A DNA stretch of 64,000 nt, taken from positions 14,376,530-14,440,529 of the forward strand of contig CAXKWD010000006.1 of assembly GCA_964059195.1 (NCBI GenBank). The letters run 5' to 3'. The stretch comes from Ectobius pallidus (Eukaryota; Arthropoda; Insecta; Blattodea; Ectobiidae). Positions 1 to 11,861 of this stretch are shown in pieces; position 1 is the stretch's first letter, and each line of letters starts with the position of its first letter. Under the pieces are notes generated by a model, which did not search any database, was not told where the DNA came from, and saw only the letters and a list, made by a program, of their open reading frames with translations. Both the position numbers and the translations under genes were made by a program.

Positions 1-368
1 AAGGAAATTTTCGTCAGCTTGCATTGAATGTGGAAAAAGCGAAAACAGTCTGCTTTCAGCACACCTGCAATAATGATAAATAATGGCTAGATATCTCTTT
101 TTTTTTTTTTTTTTTTCAGTTTCACTGCAATTAATCAGTAGCCTGATCGTGAATGTAAGTTTGTTAATAAATTTAGTAGCACCTGTTTGTCCCCTGTTTT
201 GTCTTATTTTTAGCATATTTTCCCTTCCTTTTTTCCATATGAAAACCCTGTACATTGTACAGTTTTTCTTCAGAAAGTGGTTAGCCTATACCATAGAAAA
301 TGTTTTCTTTTTACCATTTAATAATGTACCGTTATATTAAAATAATTCCATGGCTTTACTAACAGTTA
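1..368. other. Unassigned AT-rich stretch
   Basis: No gene or element boundary is recognisable. A T homopolymer lies near 99-117 and could be the tail of a retroposed sequence on the minus strand, but no body is visible beside it. Confidence 0.5.
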
Positions 369-370
369 TA

Positions 371-1069
371 CAGTGAACGCCGCTTTATGTAATCGCGGAT
401 AATGTTATCAGTCGGGTAATGTTATCACTTTTATGAAGTCCCTTACGGATTAATACTGATACATTTGAAACATGCTGTACTTCATTCAAAATTTCGTTTT
501 TAAGGGTTTCATTTGTAACTCAACTGTTCTGTGTTGTACTGGAGGTAGCAAATCTGTTCCAAGCTCACAGGATGACTAGTTCGAGGGGGTGGCATTACCT
601 AACTTTCTCTTGTAAGCAATAAAACGTCTTTCACCCCACAGTTAAGCTGCAGCTTTTGATTTATGAAGATAACAGTGTTGACATGCAGTGATAACTGGTG
701 TAAAATGAAAAGACTTCAACAGACAGGAGTTAGATGTTTTTCTACGCGGTGTACACCACAGATCAGTATAGACTTCCAAAAACACTCGTAACTCGTAACT
801 GAGTATGGAGTATTAGTTAATGGACTCCATACTTTGTTACTGGTTGAAAAAATAGTTGCTTGTAGTTTATTACTGTATTAGCCTATGAGTGGTTCAATGA
901 TTCACAGTTACTTATTATTTTATGAATAAATATGTTTAATTCTGTTTTTTAGTGTATTACATTATATATAAATAAATATCCATTTAATTCCTTCAGCTGT
1001 TGTTATCAATCTGTTAATATTATCAGATTACCTGCGTCCCAAAGTGATTACAATAAGCAGCGTGGACTG
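371..1069. mobile_element. Non-autonomous Tc1/mariner-type MITE
   Basis: The ends are imperfect inverted repeats. The left end begins CAGTGAACGCCGCTTTATG and the right end, reversed, begins CAGTCCACGCTGCTTATTG, about 19 of 24 matching including the following GTAATC. A TA dinucleotide abuts each end (369-370 and 1070-1071), as expected for Tc1/mariner or pogo insertions. There is no transposase frame inside, so it would be moved in trans. Pogo/Tigger affiliation is only a possibility. Confidence 0.6.
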
Positions 1070-1071
1070 TA

Positions 1072-1435
1072 TTAACTCTTTGTATAACATTTTCTAAGTT
1101 TTCGTATTTAGACATAACGTTTTCGTCATGAGGGAATATATTATTTATAAAGCCAATAATACGAAAATAATCGAGCCTCATAAGTAATTTATAAAGGGAC
1201 CAGCTGTATGGTGTTGGTACATTTAACCTCCTCATTGTAAAATATTGAAGTTAAAGGTGGAAAGTGGAAATCAATGTGTGCTGAGACGGAATAAATGAAG
1301 GGAGCGCAAAGGAAGGCGACTGTACTTATTTTAAAGAGGATACATCAACCAGGCCGAGGAATGCCTTTAAGCTAGTGGGTCAGTTAAATTCTTCGGTGGC
1401 TGTGGGCACTATGCTATATAAATATTGTAATATGT
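1072..1435. other. Unassigned stretch
   Basis: No coding potential, terminal repeat or RNA gene is seen here. Confidence 0.5.
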
Positions 1436-1910
1436 TTTTTGCACTCCTTAGCTAGTAAGTGTTACTTACGAAAGTTGTTTACATGGATCGTAAGTTGACA
1501 TTCCCACACAGTCTTGTTGCTATGGCCGTTGCGATGAGGTTAAATTACTTACGGTCCAAGCGCTACGTCATAATTCATTACGATACACTTCATAATACAA
1601 GCTTTTATGGACATGGCCCCCAGGACAAATATTCGGTTCCCATAACAACAAACACATGCGAATCACTTTCTGAAATAAACATCTATTTTCAAGAATGTAT
1701 TTACATAATATTTTCAGGTAATATCACAATTAATATAATTAAATTGATATAAGTAACCGTCGTGCAAAAAATAGCATGCAACACACGGGCCGTAAAGGCA
1801 TTTACGGGTCTCGAAAACTTAAAAACCTGAGGCGCAGCCGAGGGTTTTTAATCTGTTTCCTCGACCCGTAAACGTGCCTTACGGCACTTGTATCGCAATA
1901 AACTATTAGC
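1436..1910 (+). repeat. Dispersed repeat N1, copy 1
   Basis: It is similar over most of its length to 7118-7566: both carry GGATCGTAAGTTGACAT, ATATTCGGTTCCCATAACAA and CGTGCAAAAAATAGCATGCA in the same order. Near its end an imperfect hairpin pairs the ACGGGTCTCG region near 1806 with CGACCCGTAAACG near 1863, with a smaller stem around the GGCGCAGCC loop. A related tail (TTACGGCACTTTTATCG) occurs at about 13287. No protein or named family is recognised. Confidence 0.6.
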
Positions 1911-2304
1911 TACACATTCGATAGTTCCGCACGTACGTTGTGCTGCCTTGAAGTATCTCTCTACTGTATTCTACGACCTTATTCAGCCGTATAGTTTCGT
2001 AAGACCAATACCTGTTGCAGTGTTGTATTCATGACTTTACAATTTAAGAATCTTAAAGGAATGAAATGTTCAGAAAAAAAAAAAACAAGAATAAAAAATT
2101 CTTCTGGCTTTAACTGGAATCATCACAGAAATGCGAGTTTTTGCCCTTATGTTTTAACTTGTTATTACTGTCTAGGGCCCTGGCTCATAGAGCTAATAAT
2201 ATTAGTTAATAATTTTAGACCTCTTAATATTATTTATTAGTTAACAAAATCTTGTTTCATAGAGATATGAACACTTCTCATAAAATCTCTTCACTAATAT
2301 TATT
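1911..2304. other. Unassigned stretch
   Basis: AT-rich with an A homopolymer near 2075. No feature is supported. Confidence 0.5.
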
Positions 2305-3215
2305 AAGTGCCAGTATGGTACTTTATGAGATTGTGTGGTGGACGAAAAAATGTCTGTCCGTCTGTCTGTCCGTTTGTCCGTCTGTCCGTGTGTCTGTACG
2401 CACCATAACTCAAATACGCTTTTTCGGATTTTCATGAAACTTGGAAAACACATTTATAATGTCCATGGGAAGAACCCTATTGATATTGAACCAAATCGGT
2501 TCACCGGTACCGGAGTAATGCCCAATTTAGTGCCTATTTTAATAGATTATGTCGCCTTTCTAATAGAAAGGCGCCATCACTCAAATACGCTGTATCGGAT
2601 TTCCATGAAACTTGGTATACCCATTTATGACGTCCATAAGAAGTGCCTTATTGAATTTGAACCTAATCTGTTGACCGGTACCGGAGTAAAACCCAATTTA
2701 GTGTATATTTTAAAGACGCGGTAGCTCAAATACGCTTTACCGGATTTTTATGAAACTTGGTATACACATTTATAATGTCCATGGGAAGACGTCTATTCAT
2801 AATGAATAAAATCGGTTGACCTGTTTCGGAGTAATGCTCAATTTAGTGTCTATTTTATGGTAATATACGTATTCGAAAGAATTTATAAAAAAAATGAAAA
2901 TCAGTTATCTTGACAACATAGCCTATTGTTTTACTGTGATCGTATAAGGCCTTGGAAATTAAAATACAGGTAGCTATGACAAAAAACATATTGATTTACA
3001 TGCGCTTATCCAACTAGACCGTTAAAATGACCCAGGTGGCCGAGATGGTAGACCTTTCTTCTTCCGTAAGCCCTGCTTAATGAATAAATCTGGAGCTTAA
3101 CTTGGAAATCAATTTAAAAAAAAAACACACATTCTGCATGTCATAATTGCAGTCATAACTGATTAAAAAAAACATACTGGCACTTTGTTACATCAGTTTA
3201 CCTGATTTTATTAGT
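2305..3215 (+). repeat. Tandem-unit element, copy A
   Basis: The left end carries AAGTGCCAGTATG (2305-2317) and the right end its exact inverse CATACTGGCACTT (3173-3185), followed by a tail ending in CAGTTTACCTGATTTTA shared with other copies. The core has three tandem units of roughly 145-171 bp starting near 2408, 2579 and 2724, each with CTCAAATACGC, ATGAAACTTGG, CCATGGGAAG or similar, and CCGGTACCGGAGTAA. A GTCTGTCCGTCTGTC microsatellite precedes them. Near 3028 the text GGTGGCCGAGATGGT resembles a tRNA A box. Copies B (4405-5119) and C (55774-56935) are on the opposite strand. Open frames across the units are by-products of the repeat. Confidence 0.75.
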
Positions 3216-3729
3216 CTTTTTGTTAGTACTATTTCAAAGCAGCACGGCCTACATATGTCGTCATAAATGCAACAAATAATAACTAGCTCTAAGAAATGAA
3301 TAAATCTGCCAGGCATTTATTCAAGATAGCAGTAGGCTTATGTACTAAAATCTAACCTCAAATCCTAAAAACTTGTTACGACAAAAATTCCTGTGATAGC
3401 GTATGTAAGCTTTTTCTAAATTCATAATTAAATCAGAGTAATTCATTTTCCATAATTTTAAGATCACTAAATCTGAATAACTTGGGTTTAAGAATAATTT
3501 AGTAGGATACGGATAGCATCATTGGTTACCGCACAGGTAAATAAGCATTTATTTTTCCTATTCTTGTTCTTTATTCAAAATTATGTTTTCGCGTTTATTG
3601 ACAGTCCTAAAATATTACATCTATCCAAATATTGGATTCCCTCCCTACACGTCTGTTTAAAGTTTAGGCCATAGTATCATCGAGATGCTATATGGGTAAT
3701 TGAGCAGAATTGGAACCAACCTTCTTCCT
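3216..3729. other. Unassigned stretch
   Basis: No gene or repeat boundary is recognised between the tandem-unit element and the Helitron. Confidence 0.5.
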
Positions 3730-4395
3730 TCTATAATAATAAAAGGAAGTGTTTGTCTGTCTGTCTTTCCGCGATGCCCAGCGAAATCCACTGAACGCAG
3801 AGTTCTGAAATTTTAAACGTAGATGGGTGGGCGAATGCACCTCGAAGCCGGATATTTTATTTTCACTTTCGTTCGTGAGTTATGAGTGAAAAACTGGCAA
3901 AAGTCGTGTTTTTTAGCTATCCAAGCATCAAATTTCAGTAATACATTTCATTTTTCAAAATAGTTGTAGGTCGCTTTGCCTACTTTTGTCACGATTTGAA
4001 AATAAAAGAATCGCTTCATTTTGTAAGCCCACCCTGGTCGATTCATTTGTTTATAATGCCAAGGACCGGAGCTATCTGAAATTTTCAACATAGTCGGAAG
4101 AAGAATAATGAATATAGGCATAAATCGACAAACATTGATCGGTTTAGACGGAACTCCCTATGCAGGGGTTTTCTGGGCCAGAGAACTGTAATCTGAGGTC
4201 GTTTTTCCCAGGCACCGCTTTCTAATCGTGGAATTCAATTCAAAACCGGATTTTTAGCTGTTCCATTAATTATATTAATCGTTTAGTATATGATTGTTTC
4301 GCGTGCAAGTTTTAATAAACATGTTTAAATTCATTTGCTCTTAATTTTTTATCTTGCAATTAATTATCGTGGGCGAAATCACGGGGATCTGCTAG
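3730..4395 (+). mobile_element. Non-autonomous Helitron, family H1
   Basis: It starts with TCTATAATAATAAAAGG and ends in CTAG followed by T. A stem-loop (CGTG-GGCGAAAT-CACG) lies 10-12 nt upstream of the CTAG, which is the classic Helitron 3' terminus. The body carries GATGCCCAGCGAAATC, CGTGAGTTATGAGTGAAAAA and TTTTCTGGGCCA, shared with copies at 13677, 24908, 44187 and 55406. No Rep/helicase is encoded. Confidence 0.8.
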
Positions 4396-4404
4396 TATTA
4401 AAAT

Positions 4405-5119
4405 AAAATCAGGTAAACTGATGTAACAAAGTGCCAGTATGCTTTTGTTTAATCAGTGATAATTGCAATTATGATATGCAGAAAATAAGTTTTGTTTTTT
4501 AAATAGATTTCCGAGTTAAGCTCCAGATTGATTCATTAAGCAAGACTTACGGAAGAACAAAGGTCTAGTTTTTTTAAAACAAATCAGATTCAAACCGTCC
4601 AGCATCATCAGAACTACGCAGATTTGTGATGTGACAATCGCACACTCACATAAAAATACAAAAAAAAAAGGCAAATTTGCCAGTTACGTGATTTGAAGCA
4701 GTGACGTCTAGAATGCGAGTCCAAGAAGTTACCATCTCGGCCACCTCACTCACTTTAACGGTATATGCGGCGTATGCGAAGGAATAGTGTTATATGCCAT
4801 AGCTAACTTATTACAATTTCCAAAACCGTATATGAACACTATAAAACAATATGTCATGATAACTGATTTGCATTAGTTAAATTCTTTCTAATATATTACC
4901 ATAAAATAGGCATGGCCTTTACTCCGGTACCGGTCAACCGATTTGGTCCATTATCAATTGGCTTCTTCCCATGAACGTTATAAATGCGTATACCAAGTTT
5001 CATGAAAATCCGATAACGCGTATTTGAGTTATGGTGCATACAGACACACGGACAGACAGACGGACAGACATTTTCCCGTCCCGCACACAATCTCATAAAG
5101 TACCATACTGGCACTTAAT
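4405..5119 (-). repeat. Tandem-unit element, copy B
   Basis: Minus-strand copy of the element at 2305-3215. It begins AAAATCAGGTAAACTGATG, has AAGTGCCAGTATG near 4426 and ends with CATACTGGCACTT near 5105. Only one tandem unit remains. A minus-strand tRNA-like A box (read as CATCTCGGCCACC here) is at about 4733. Just right of it, AAAATTAGGTAAATTGATA (from 5120) resembles the other terminus, suggesting a fragment of a further copy. It starts nine bases after the end of the Helitron at 3730-4395. Confidence 0.75.
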
Positions 5120-5675
5120 AAAATTAGGTAAATTGATATAACAAAGTGCGAAATGGCGGTAATAGGCCATAATATACTTCTGATATACATGGCACAGACT
5201 TTGTACTATTAAAAACATAAATGTTTACTATTAATAGGGTGCCCTATTTAAATATTATAATAATACATTTAGTAAGCAATTCAGTAGCAATAATGTAAAT
5301 AACAATTATAAGAAAATACCCTTCACAAACTATAATCACAATTACTACCACCGTATGTGTTTAATAACAAAATACTGACAAATATTTATCATTATCGTGT
5401 GTTTACTTGCCATGAATTAAATTTAGGTATAAAATGTTCTCTGTGAATTGCAGATATCCATTGAAGCCACATGGATTCATTTTTGGGAAATTTAGACACT
5501 TGGACAGACTCTCCCTTGGCATAATTAGTACTTCCAGAAACACATATAATAACGTATTAAGATTTTTTCCTATATCTGTATAAAAATGCAATGTTCACCC
5601 AACATACCGTATTTAATGGCTGACTCAGCTCTGAAATGTGGAGAAAAGTAGGGTATTCCAGATATACAATGCCAA
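5120..5675. other. Mostly unassigned stretch
   Basis: Begins with a possible terminal fragment of the tandem-unit family and is otherwise unrecognised. Short open frames here show no familiar motifs. Confidence 0.45.
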
Positions 5676-6582
5676 TCTCTATATATAAGAGACTTTGTCC
5701 TGACTGACTGACTGACTGACAGAGAATCAACGTAGTGCCTAAACTATGATAGGTAGAGACTTGGAATTTTGACAGTACCTTCGTTTCATAATGTAGGTGC
5801 TCACTAAGAAAGGATTTAGGAAAATTTTGATTTTGAATGCCAAAAATCAAATGTTTTTCAGAATACTTAATCCCTTTTTACACAGAATTATCAAATCCAA
5901 ACCAGAGTTCACATGACAACATTGTACTGTTGGCAATCTTAGCATAAGACTTTGGAAATAAATGAAACAAGACTTTGAAAATTAGAGAAGGTATTAAAAT
6001 TTATATTTGAGTAAATTATGTACCGTATCTCAAAATTTTGTAGATTATGTAAAATAATCAGTAAATTCAACCTTTTCATCGAAATGATCGAATTAATCAA
6101 TATGTTCTTTACAGCTTACAAGTTTAGCGGGCAAAGCCTTAATGGGAAAACATGGAAAGATTTGGACGAAAAACACTATGCGGGGTTTTTTTGGGCTAGA
6201 GAACTCTAATCTGAGATATCCCCCCCCCCCCGGGTGGCGCACTTTGATCGTGAAATGAGCCTCGAAACCAGGTTTTTAATTTTTTTTTAAATTATCAATG
6301 TTTATGCATGATTTGGGTAAGGTTCATGAATCTATGGTTCATTTTAATCGTTTCATTTGGAATTTGTGTGCCCATATGGTAGCATAAGATTCGTTTATTT
6401 ATATTTTTAACGTTAAACAATATAATTAAGAGTAAAATTACGAAATTCTACCAATTTATGGAAAAACTATGTGAGTGTTAATGAATATAATGTTTTAATT
6501 ATTTTCTGTTAAATAAATTATTTAAGCACAATATCTAGCAGTTGAGTAAGTAATCGCGGGCGAAATTGCGGGCACCTGCTAG
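5676..6582 (+). mobile_element. Chimeric Helitron (H2 left half, H1 right half)
   Basis: The left end A-TCTCTATATATAAGAG is followed by GACTGACTGACTGAC and GTGCCTAAACTATGATAGG. This block is shared with the minus-strand Helitron at 30571-31400, whose right end is of the CCCGGGCGACGCCGGG type. Here the right end is instead the H1 type: CGCGGGCGAAATTGCGGG hairpin, then CTAG (6579-6582) and T. The two halves therefore come from different families. A G-run and C-run interrupt the H1 half near 6220. Non-coding. Confidence 0.7.
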
Positions 6583-7000
6583 TTGGAGTAATAAACAATT
6601 ACCTAGTCATTTTCATAAATTAAACACCTCTGAAAACGATTCACGGAACATTAAGCGGTTAACACTGGAGATTTGAGCGAAGTATGAAACACTGTGCAGG
6701 GGTTTGTACGTGCACAAAAATCGTTGATATGGTATTAAATTAATTGTTTTGTTTAACGAGCCAGGCTAATGGTGCCTGTGGAATTGCGTTTGTGATTTGA
6801 AAAGGATTAGAGACGAGGCAGTCACCAGCCATTTAGGCCCCAGAAAGCTCAGTGAATAAATCGCAAAATATCCTGGAATAAATTGTGCGATTCGCGATAA
6901 AACCCTGTAATATAGAGAATGACACGAATGACTGTCGTCATCAGCTGTAACAAAGCGTCAAAACCGAGCCTTCTTGTGCTGCATGCCTATGTGTCGTTAG
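6583..7000. other. Unassigned stretch
   Basis: No gene or repeat boundary is recognised. Confidence 0.45.
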
Positions 7001-7960
7001 TAGACCTGGGATTTTAGGCGCTAAAAGAAACTAGTTATAGGCACTTAAAAACGGCTTTTAAAAGAGAAAATTGTCGCTTAAAATATGCTTTAAAATGTGT
7101 AAATAGACAGAAAATACACTTTTTGCACGACGTAACTAATTATTGGTGCTTACGAATATTGTTGCCGTGGATCGTAAGTTGACATCCCCACACGCTTTGA
7201 AAACAAAAGAAATCTCCGTGCGGTAAAAATTACAAAAAGCACAAGTGCCGTAAGTAAAATCATCATAATACAAGCCTTTATGGAAGACCGGAACCAAGGC
7301 CCCCTAGTTTGTGGCGACTTTAACAGAACAAATATTCGGTTCCCATAACAACCAACACATGCGAATCACTTTCTAAAATATAACATCCATCTTCAATAGT
7401 ATATATACATAATAATAATATTTTCAACTAATATCTCAATTAGTATAAATAAATTGATATAAATAATCATCGTGCAAAAAATAGCATGCAATACTCGTTC
7501 CGTAAGCGCATAACGGATCTTGGAAATTGACTCTTTCCTCGGCTGCTTACTAGTAGCCTATCGCAATATACTATTAAAATACTGCAATATGCTCTTAAAC
7601 TGTAACGTGATCTTTTTTTACTGTAAGAAACGTGGTATACCTATTTTTAACAGAAATAATTGCAAAATTAAGACAGAATTAAAATTACATTTATCAAAAA
7701 GAGTTTTGGTTTATATGAAAAATTGACACAGTATGTACCTTCTTACTATATACCTGCTACTTGTTGTTTTGAGCCAATCTTCCCCCGTCAGTCAGCATTC
7801 CTTTGGCGACAATTGTTTACGAAAATCAAGTTTCTGTGAAAATCCCACCCTCTGCTGTTCTGCTCTTCATTCAGGAATGTCCATTTAATGGTTGTAAAAG
7901 TTACAGAAGTTGAATTTTATTTTATTTTAAAGCAGCAAGCAGCAGTGGAATGAAGCTTGG
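7001..7960 (-). mobile_element. hAT-like MITE, interrupted and truncated
   Basis: It starts TAGACCTGGGATTTTAGGC, the terminus of the complete element at 58203-58887. The following bases, and those after 7566, match that element in reverse complement (for example GTCAGTCAGCATTCCTTTGG near 7788). Block 7118-7566 is an insertion of repeat N1. The far terminus is not found. Non-coding; moved by a hAT transposase supplied elsewhere, if the complete copy's class is right. Confidence 0.7.
7118..7566 (+). repeat. Dispersed repeat N1, copy 2
   Basis: Homologous to 1436-1910. It splits the hAT-like copy at 7001-7960, so its left and right limits can be read from where homology to 58203-58887 stops and resumes. 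It lacks the central part of copy 1 around 1500-1560 but has extra bases near 7200-7250. Confidence 0.6.
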
Positions 7961-8056
7961 TTCCTTGTCGTTGAAATAATTGTGATTTGCATGCTGAGTT
8001 GATTTTGGTATGGATGTGTATAGAAAAGGCTGAATGGAGTGTAAGAATATCTGTGT

Positions 8057-8384
8057 TAGAGTAGGATTACCTCCACAACGTCTCTGGGTTTTTACGTATA
8101 TACCTTAGGAGCGAGTCTCACCGCTGCACCCTGATTGGCTCAGGTCATCTATCCCACTCCATGTGTTGTCTGTCTCTTTCCCTCCGGCATTATCCCTCCA
8201 CTCAACTATTACAGTATTTTCTACCCCTGGCAACGTGGAGAATGATCTTCACTCTCTGCCAAGGGGTAGCTTACTGATCTTACGCGCAGCGAATTCGCGC
8301 ATCTTGGTAACGAGACGTAACGAGAAGCTCGCTGGCTGGGTTCGTCTTCAAGGCCAGAGACGTTGTGGAAGTAATCCTACTCTA
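8057..8384. mobile_element. Short MITE with about 31-bp inverted repeats
   Basis: The left end TAGAGTAGGATTACCTCC plus ACAACGTCTCTGG is matched in inverse at the right end with one mismatch (TAGAGTAGGATTACTTCC). The interior is GC-richer than its surroundings and holds a 90-codon open frame without recognisable motifs. No clear target duplication was found, so the superfamily is not assigned. Confidence 0.65.
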
Positions 8385-8580
8385 GATTCGATACGCTTTT
8401 TCGAACTTGCGCGGGTCAAGATAGAACTGAATTAACATAATTTTTCCACCCTAAAATCTCGCTTTTACCATTTTGGTTTCTGGATATTAACAACAATAAC
8501 GAAACCTCTGTCTTCTACATGGCTACTTAGCATGTTGACGAATTTTGCCCTCGACAACCCTCGCAATTAAAAATGCTTCA

Positions 8581-9181
8581 TTTGGGGTTTGGTCAAGAAA
8601 TTTCAACACCTTCCCTGATAATTTTAATAAATACCAATATTTCTGAGTGATTCTTTTTTCTATCTATTTGTAAATATCATGCGAACAACATAATCTACAA
8701 TCTTTGGATTATTTGCTGAAAATATTTGTTGAAAAGATAATTAATCACTTAATTTTTTTTTTTTTTACAAATTCTTACATCAGGTTTTTTTTAAATAAAT
8801 TATTGCACTTATATAAACGATTCTAGATAGTGTTGTTCACTAACATGAAATATACTTGCATGCAAAATTTCACTGCAATAAGTTAATAAATGTTTGACTT
8901 GTGAGGGAAACGGCACTTCAGTGCACAAAATTTGGCTGACATTTTGTAACGATATTTACTGTAACAGTTAAATTAATTCTGAAAATAGTATGGAATTGTA
9001 GAACTAGTCAATATAGAGCATGCCTGATTACAAGGCTAAAATTAATTCTGAAAATAGTATGGAATTGTAGAACTAGTCAATATAGAGCATGCCTGATAAC
9101 AAGGCTACAGAAGAAATCATTGCTGAGAAAAAAAAAATGAACTTCACCTATTTTTCAGCATTGAAAGCTGTATGTCCCTCC
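8581..9181. repeat. TTAA-type fold-back element, damaged copy
   Basis: Related to the fold-back element at 17315-18049. The right arm (about 8822-9181) ends GAAAGCTGTATGTCCCTCC next to TTAA at 9182. The left arm keeps only its inner portion (CCAATATTTCTGAGTGATTC and following). Inside the right arm about 69 bp are tandemly duplicated (from 8970 and from 9039), including GTAGAACTAGTCAATATAG twice. Confidence 0.65.
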
Positions 9182-9185
9182 TTAA

Positions 9186-10312
9186 TTCGTCAAAACCTTC
9201 CCATGGTTAAATTTTTATCATCATGAACATTATCAATACATTCGTTATCATTATTACTACCGCACCGAAGTAAGGAACTCTATTACTTTTTTTAACTGTA
9301 CAGAGCCTGAACATCACTAACCTACTCGTACTGTATGTGGGTTGAACCTCTTTTCTCAAGTAAATGAGTACATAATCAACAATTCAATTAGATCAAGCAT
9401 GTAGCTCGGTAAAGCTGATACACGAGGCGATCAATAAATTTATGTCGTAGCAACTCTTCTAATATAAGCTAGCGCTAAAAGCAGTATTTCATCTCATCAC
9501 TATGCGTCAAGCCATGGCAAGTGATAAATTCCTCGCAGTCTATTCCATACACCCGATTATTCATGTGGTTATCTATTCCAGTATTTTGTAAGATAAATGA
9601 TAGATTAATCTGACATCATGATGTTTCTTATCCACGTTTTGCAAGTTCTTTTCAAAACTAAGCTCTATAGGAATGTTTGCCAAACTATTTTTGGCTATGG
9701 AACACTTTTCGTTTCAAGGGAATACATATGACACACCCATACTTAGTGTTGCTTTTTTTACAGTGCGTTTCACGTACTAGTTGGCCAATCATGTGGTCTT
9801 CTGCGTCGCGGCAGCCACAGCTCAAACTGCCGAGCGATGGGGTGAAATATCTACGCAAATAAAGCCACTAACGGTGTAATGATTCAGGTTCTCAAATTAC
9901 AGTTAAAATTGCAATGAAAATAACCACGAACTTCATCACAAGAGATGTTGGCAATGCCTTCCACTTGCATCCACACAACACTGACACCTTTTTAGGACAA
10001 TTTCTTTCACGCGCATAAGTACAGCTTCCGAGATAACTCACGGCCCTTACGAGATAACTCTTTCAGCTACCTAGATATTTCACCCAAACTTGAAAAATAA
10101 AGTGTATAGGTCAAACCCCCGTACATTAGAAGAACTTGAAGATAATATCTAGCTACGAATTGAAGCCAGGCAAACTGCATTGCCAGAAATACGGAAGGAA
10201 TTCAATTATGTTAGGGAATATTTAAATTGTGAGTGAGACTCAAAATCTAGTGAAGCTCATTTAGAAGAGCATGAGGAGTTCGAAAACAAATATTTTATTT
10301 TTTATTTATTTT
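9186..10312. other. Unassigned stretch
   Basis: No gene, RNA or element ends are recognised. Short open frames lack known motifs. Confidence 0.5.
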
Positions 10313-10562
10313 TTATCTATCTATCTATCTACCTATCTATCTATCCATCCTATCTCCATAACCATCTATCCTTATCTATCTATCACTCTATATTAATTAT
10401 CTGTCTATATTTATCTATATCCATCTAATCTACTCTAATCTAGTATCTACCTAATCTAATCTATCTGTCTATTTATCTATCTGTCTGTCTGTCTATCTAT
10501 CTGTCTGTCTCTTTATCTGTCTGTCCGTCCGTCCGTATATCCATCTACCTACCTACCTATCT
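10313..10562. repeat. TCTA/TCTG microsatellite tract
   Basis: About 250 bp of degenerate TCTA, CTGT and TCCG tetranucleotide repeats. Confidence 0.9.
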
Positions 10563-11409
10563 ATGAGTAACGGTTGTATTTTTCCTTGGTAATTTGTATA
10601 ACATGACTTACAATATAAGTAGCGATTGTAAACAGAATCAGAGAGTTTAAAACAAATTCTAATTACAAAATTAATAAATAGCTGTACTGGTATACAATCA
10701 AGTCATTAAAATAGAAATAAAATTGCAGTGTCAGCTTTATTTTAATTTAAACATATGGTTATAATAACTTTTTGTTCTAGTTTAATTTTATAATTAACGA
10801 CGTATGGTTATGTAATTAATCCTTTAATATAATCCAATTCCACACATAATGCTGTAGATTATAATAGAAATTATTTTAGTACACTGCTGTTGGAACAAAA
10901 AAAGCGTTAATGTCATTGTTTATTGTGTAGAACAACAAAAAAGAAATACTCCAATGCAGGTAAAAGTGTAGTTGTATCATATTGGTTTAGCTGAAGTTAA
11001 AGCAGGCGGATAATATAAGATTTATAAAGTTGCGAGTTGACTGCGCCTAACCCACCCTTTGAAATCAGTCTGAGTCAGTCCTTTTTCCTCTGTCACGAAC
11101 TAGCATGCCTTTTAAATATTTCAACTATTTTTTCTCGTAACTTTTCGTCTGGTCATGCATGCATTCATGCATGGGTGGGGACGGGGAAGTATACTTGTAG
11201 TATATGGCGGGTGGCAAGGGGGCAGTAGTAGTTGTTATATTTACTGTGTTGCCTTCTCTGCTCGAGCACTTCTCGGCCTTTCTGTTTTATTCATCGCTCT
11301 TCCAACATCAAGATCGAAATAACCTTCCCATACTCACTCCACGAATATAATATATAAATTACATGTTACTACAGCGACTTAATATTTTAGTATCCGTCAC
11401 AAGCTACAT
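10563..11409. other. Unassigned stretch
   Basis: No gene is supported. CATGCATGCATTCATGCATG near 11154 is a local palindrome. CTTCTCGGCCTT at 11269 matches the U2 snRNA start only over 12 bases. Confidence 0.45.
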
Positions 11410-11509
11410 GTAGGTTAGGTTAGTATTTCCTATACCAGTCACATAAATTATACCCCTCCCACTGCTTCCATTGCGAATGTCAATCAGTTTCTTTTACTTA
11501 AATAAAGAC
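11410..11509 (+). repeat. Repeat Y, unoccupied copy
   Basis: Begins GTAGGTTAGGTTAG, which reads as about two and a half TTAGG insect-telomere-like units, and runs through TTTCCTATACCAGTCACATA to AATAAAGAC. The same 100 bp occurs at 11862-12734, where it is split by a 769-bp insertion at TATA. This copy shows the uninterrupted site (TATA at 11431-11434). Confidence 0.75.
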
Positions 11510-11525
11510 ATTGATTATAAAAGTA

Positions 11526-11860
11526 CTAGCTTAAAAGGCCCGGCGTCGCCCGGGTTTTTTATTTTGTAGTTGGAAATTATCTTATGAAGGACTTTCGATT
11601 TTTAAATTATAGGTCCTTATATACGTATTAAAAATTTGAAATAAAGAAGAACGACTTATCACACTCAAACTATTCCCTCAGAAAACGCTTGTTATAGTTT
11701 TTTTTTTCTCATAGAGGATGTAGAATCTTGCATCCCATCGCTTCCACACACCATGCCTGGTAGGGGTTCAAATAAGAAGAAACAGAAATTCCGGTAACAT
11801 AAAATTGTATTGTCTTTGCGTAATATTTTATTTCTCACTCTCATGTTACCATAAAACTAT
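11526..11860 (-). mobile_element. Helitron H2 3' fragment
   Basis: On the minus strand it ends with a CCCGG-GCGACG-CCGGG stem-loop, then CCTTTTAAG and CTAG (11526-11529) followed by T. It matches 30571-30900 closely and stops where repeat Y begins, so the 5' part is missing. Confidence 0.75.
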
Positions 11861-11861
11861 T

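Noticed and set aside
83..340. 85-codon Phe-rich frame
   Set aside because: It begins in a T homopolymer and shows only hydrophobic residues from AT-rich DNA.
2335..2724. 129-codon frame as a gene
   Set aside because: It is translation across the tandem units and microsatellite of a dispersed repeat; the same peptide words repeat with each unit and occur in other copies on either strand.
11269..11280. Possible U2 snRNA start (CTTCTCGGCCTT)
   Set aside because: Only about 12 bases match; the branch-recognition region and downstream U2 sequence are absent.
11410..11424. True telomeric repeat tract
   Set aside because: Only about two and a half TTAGG units, repeated at the start of a dispersed repeat; too short to be a telomere.
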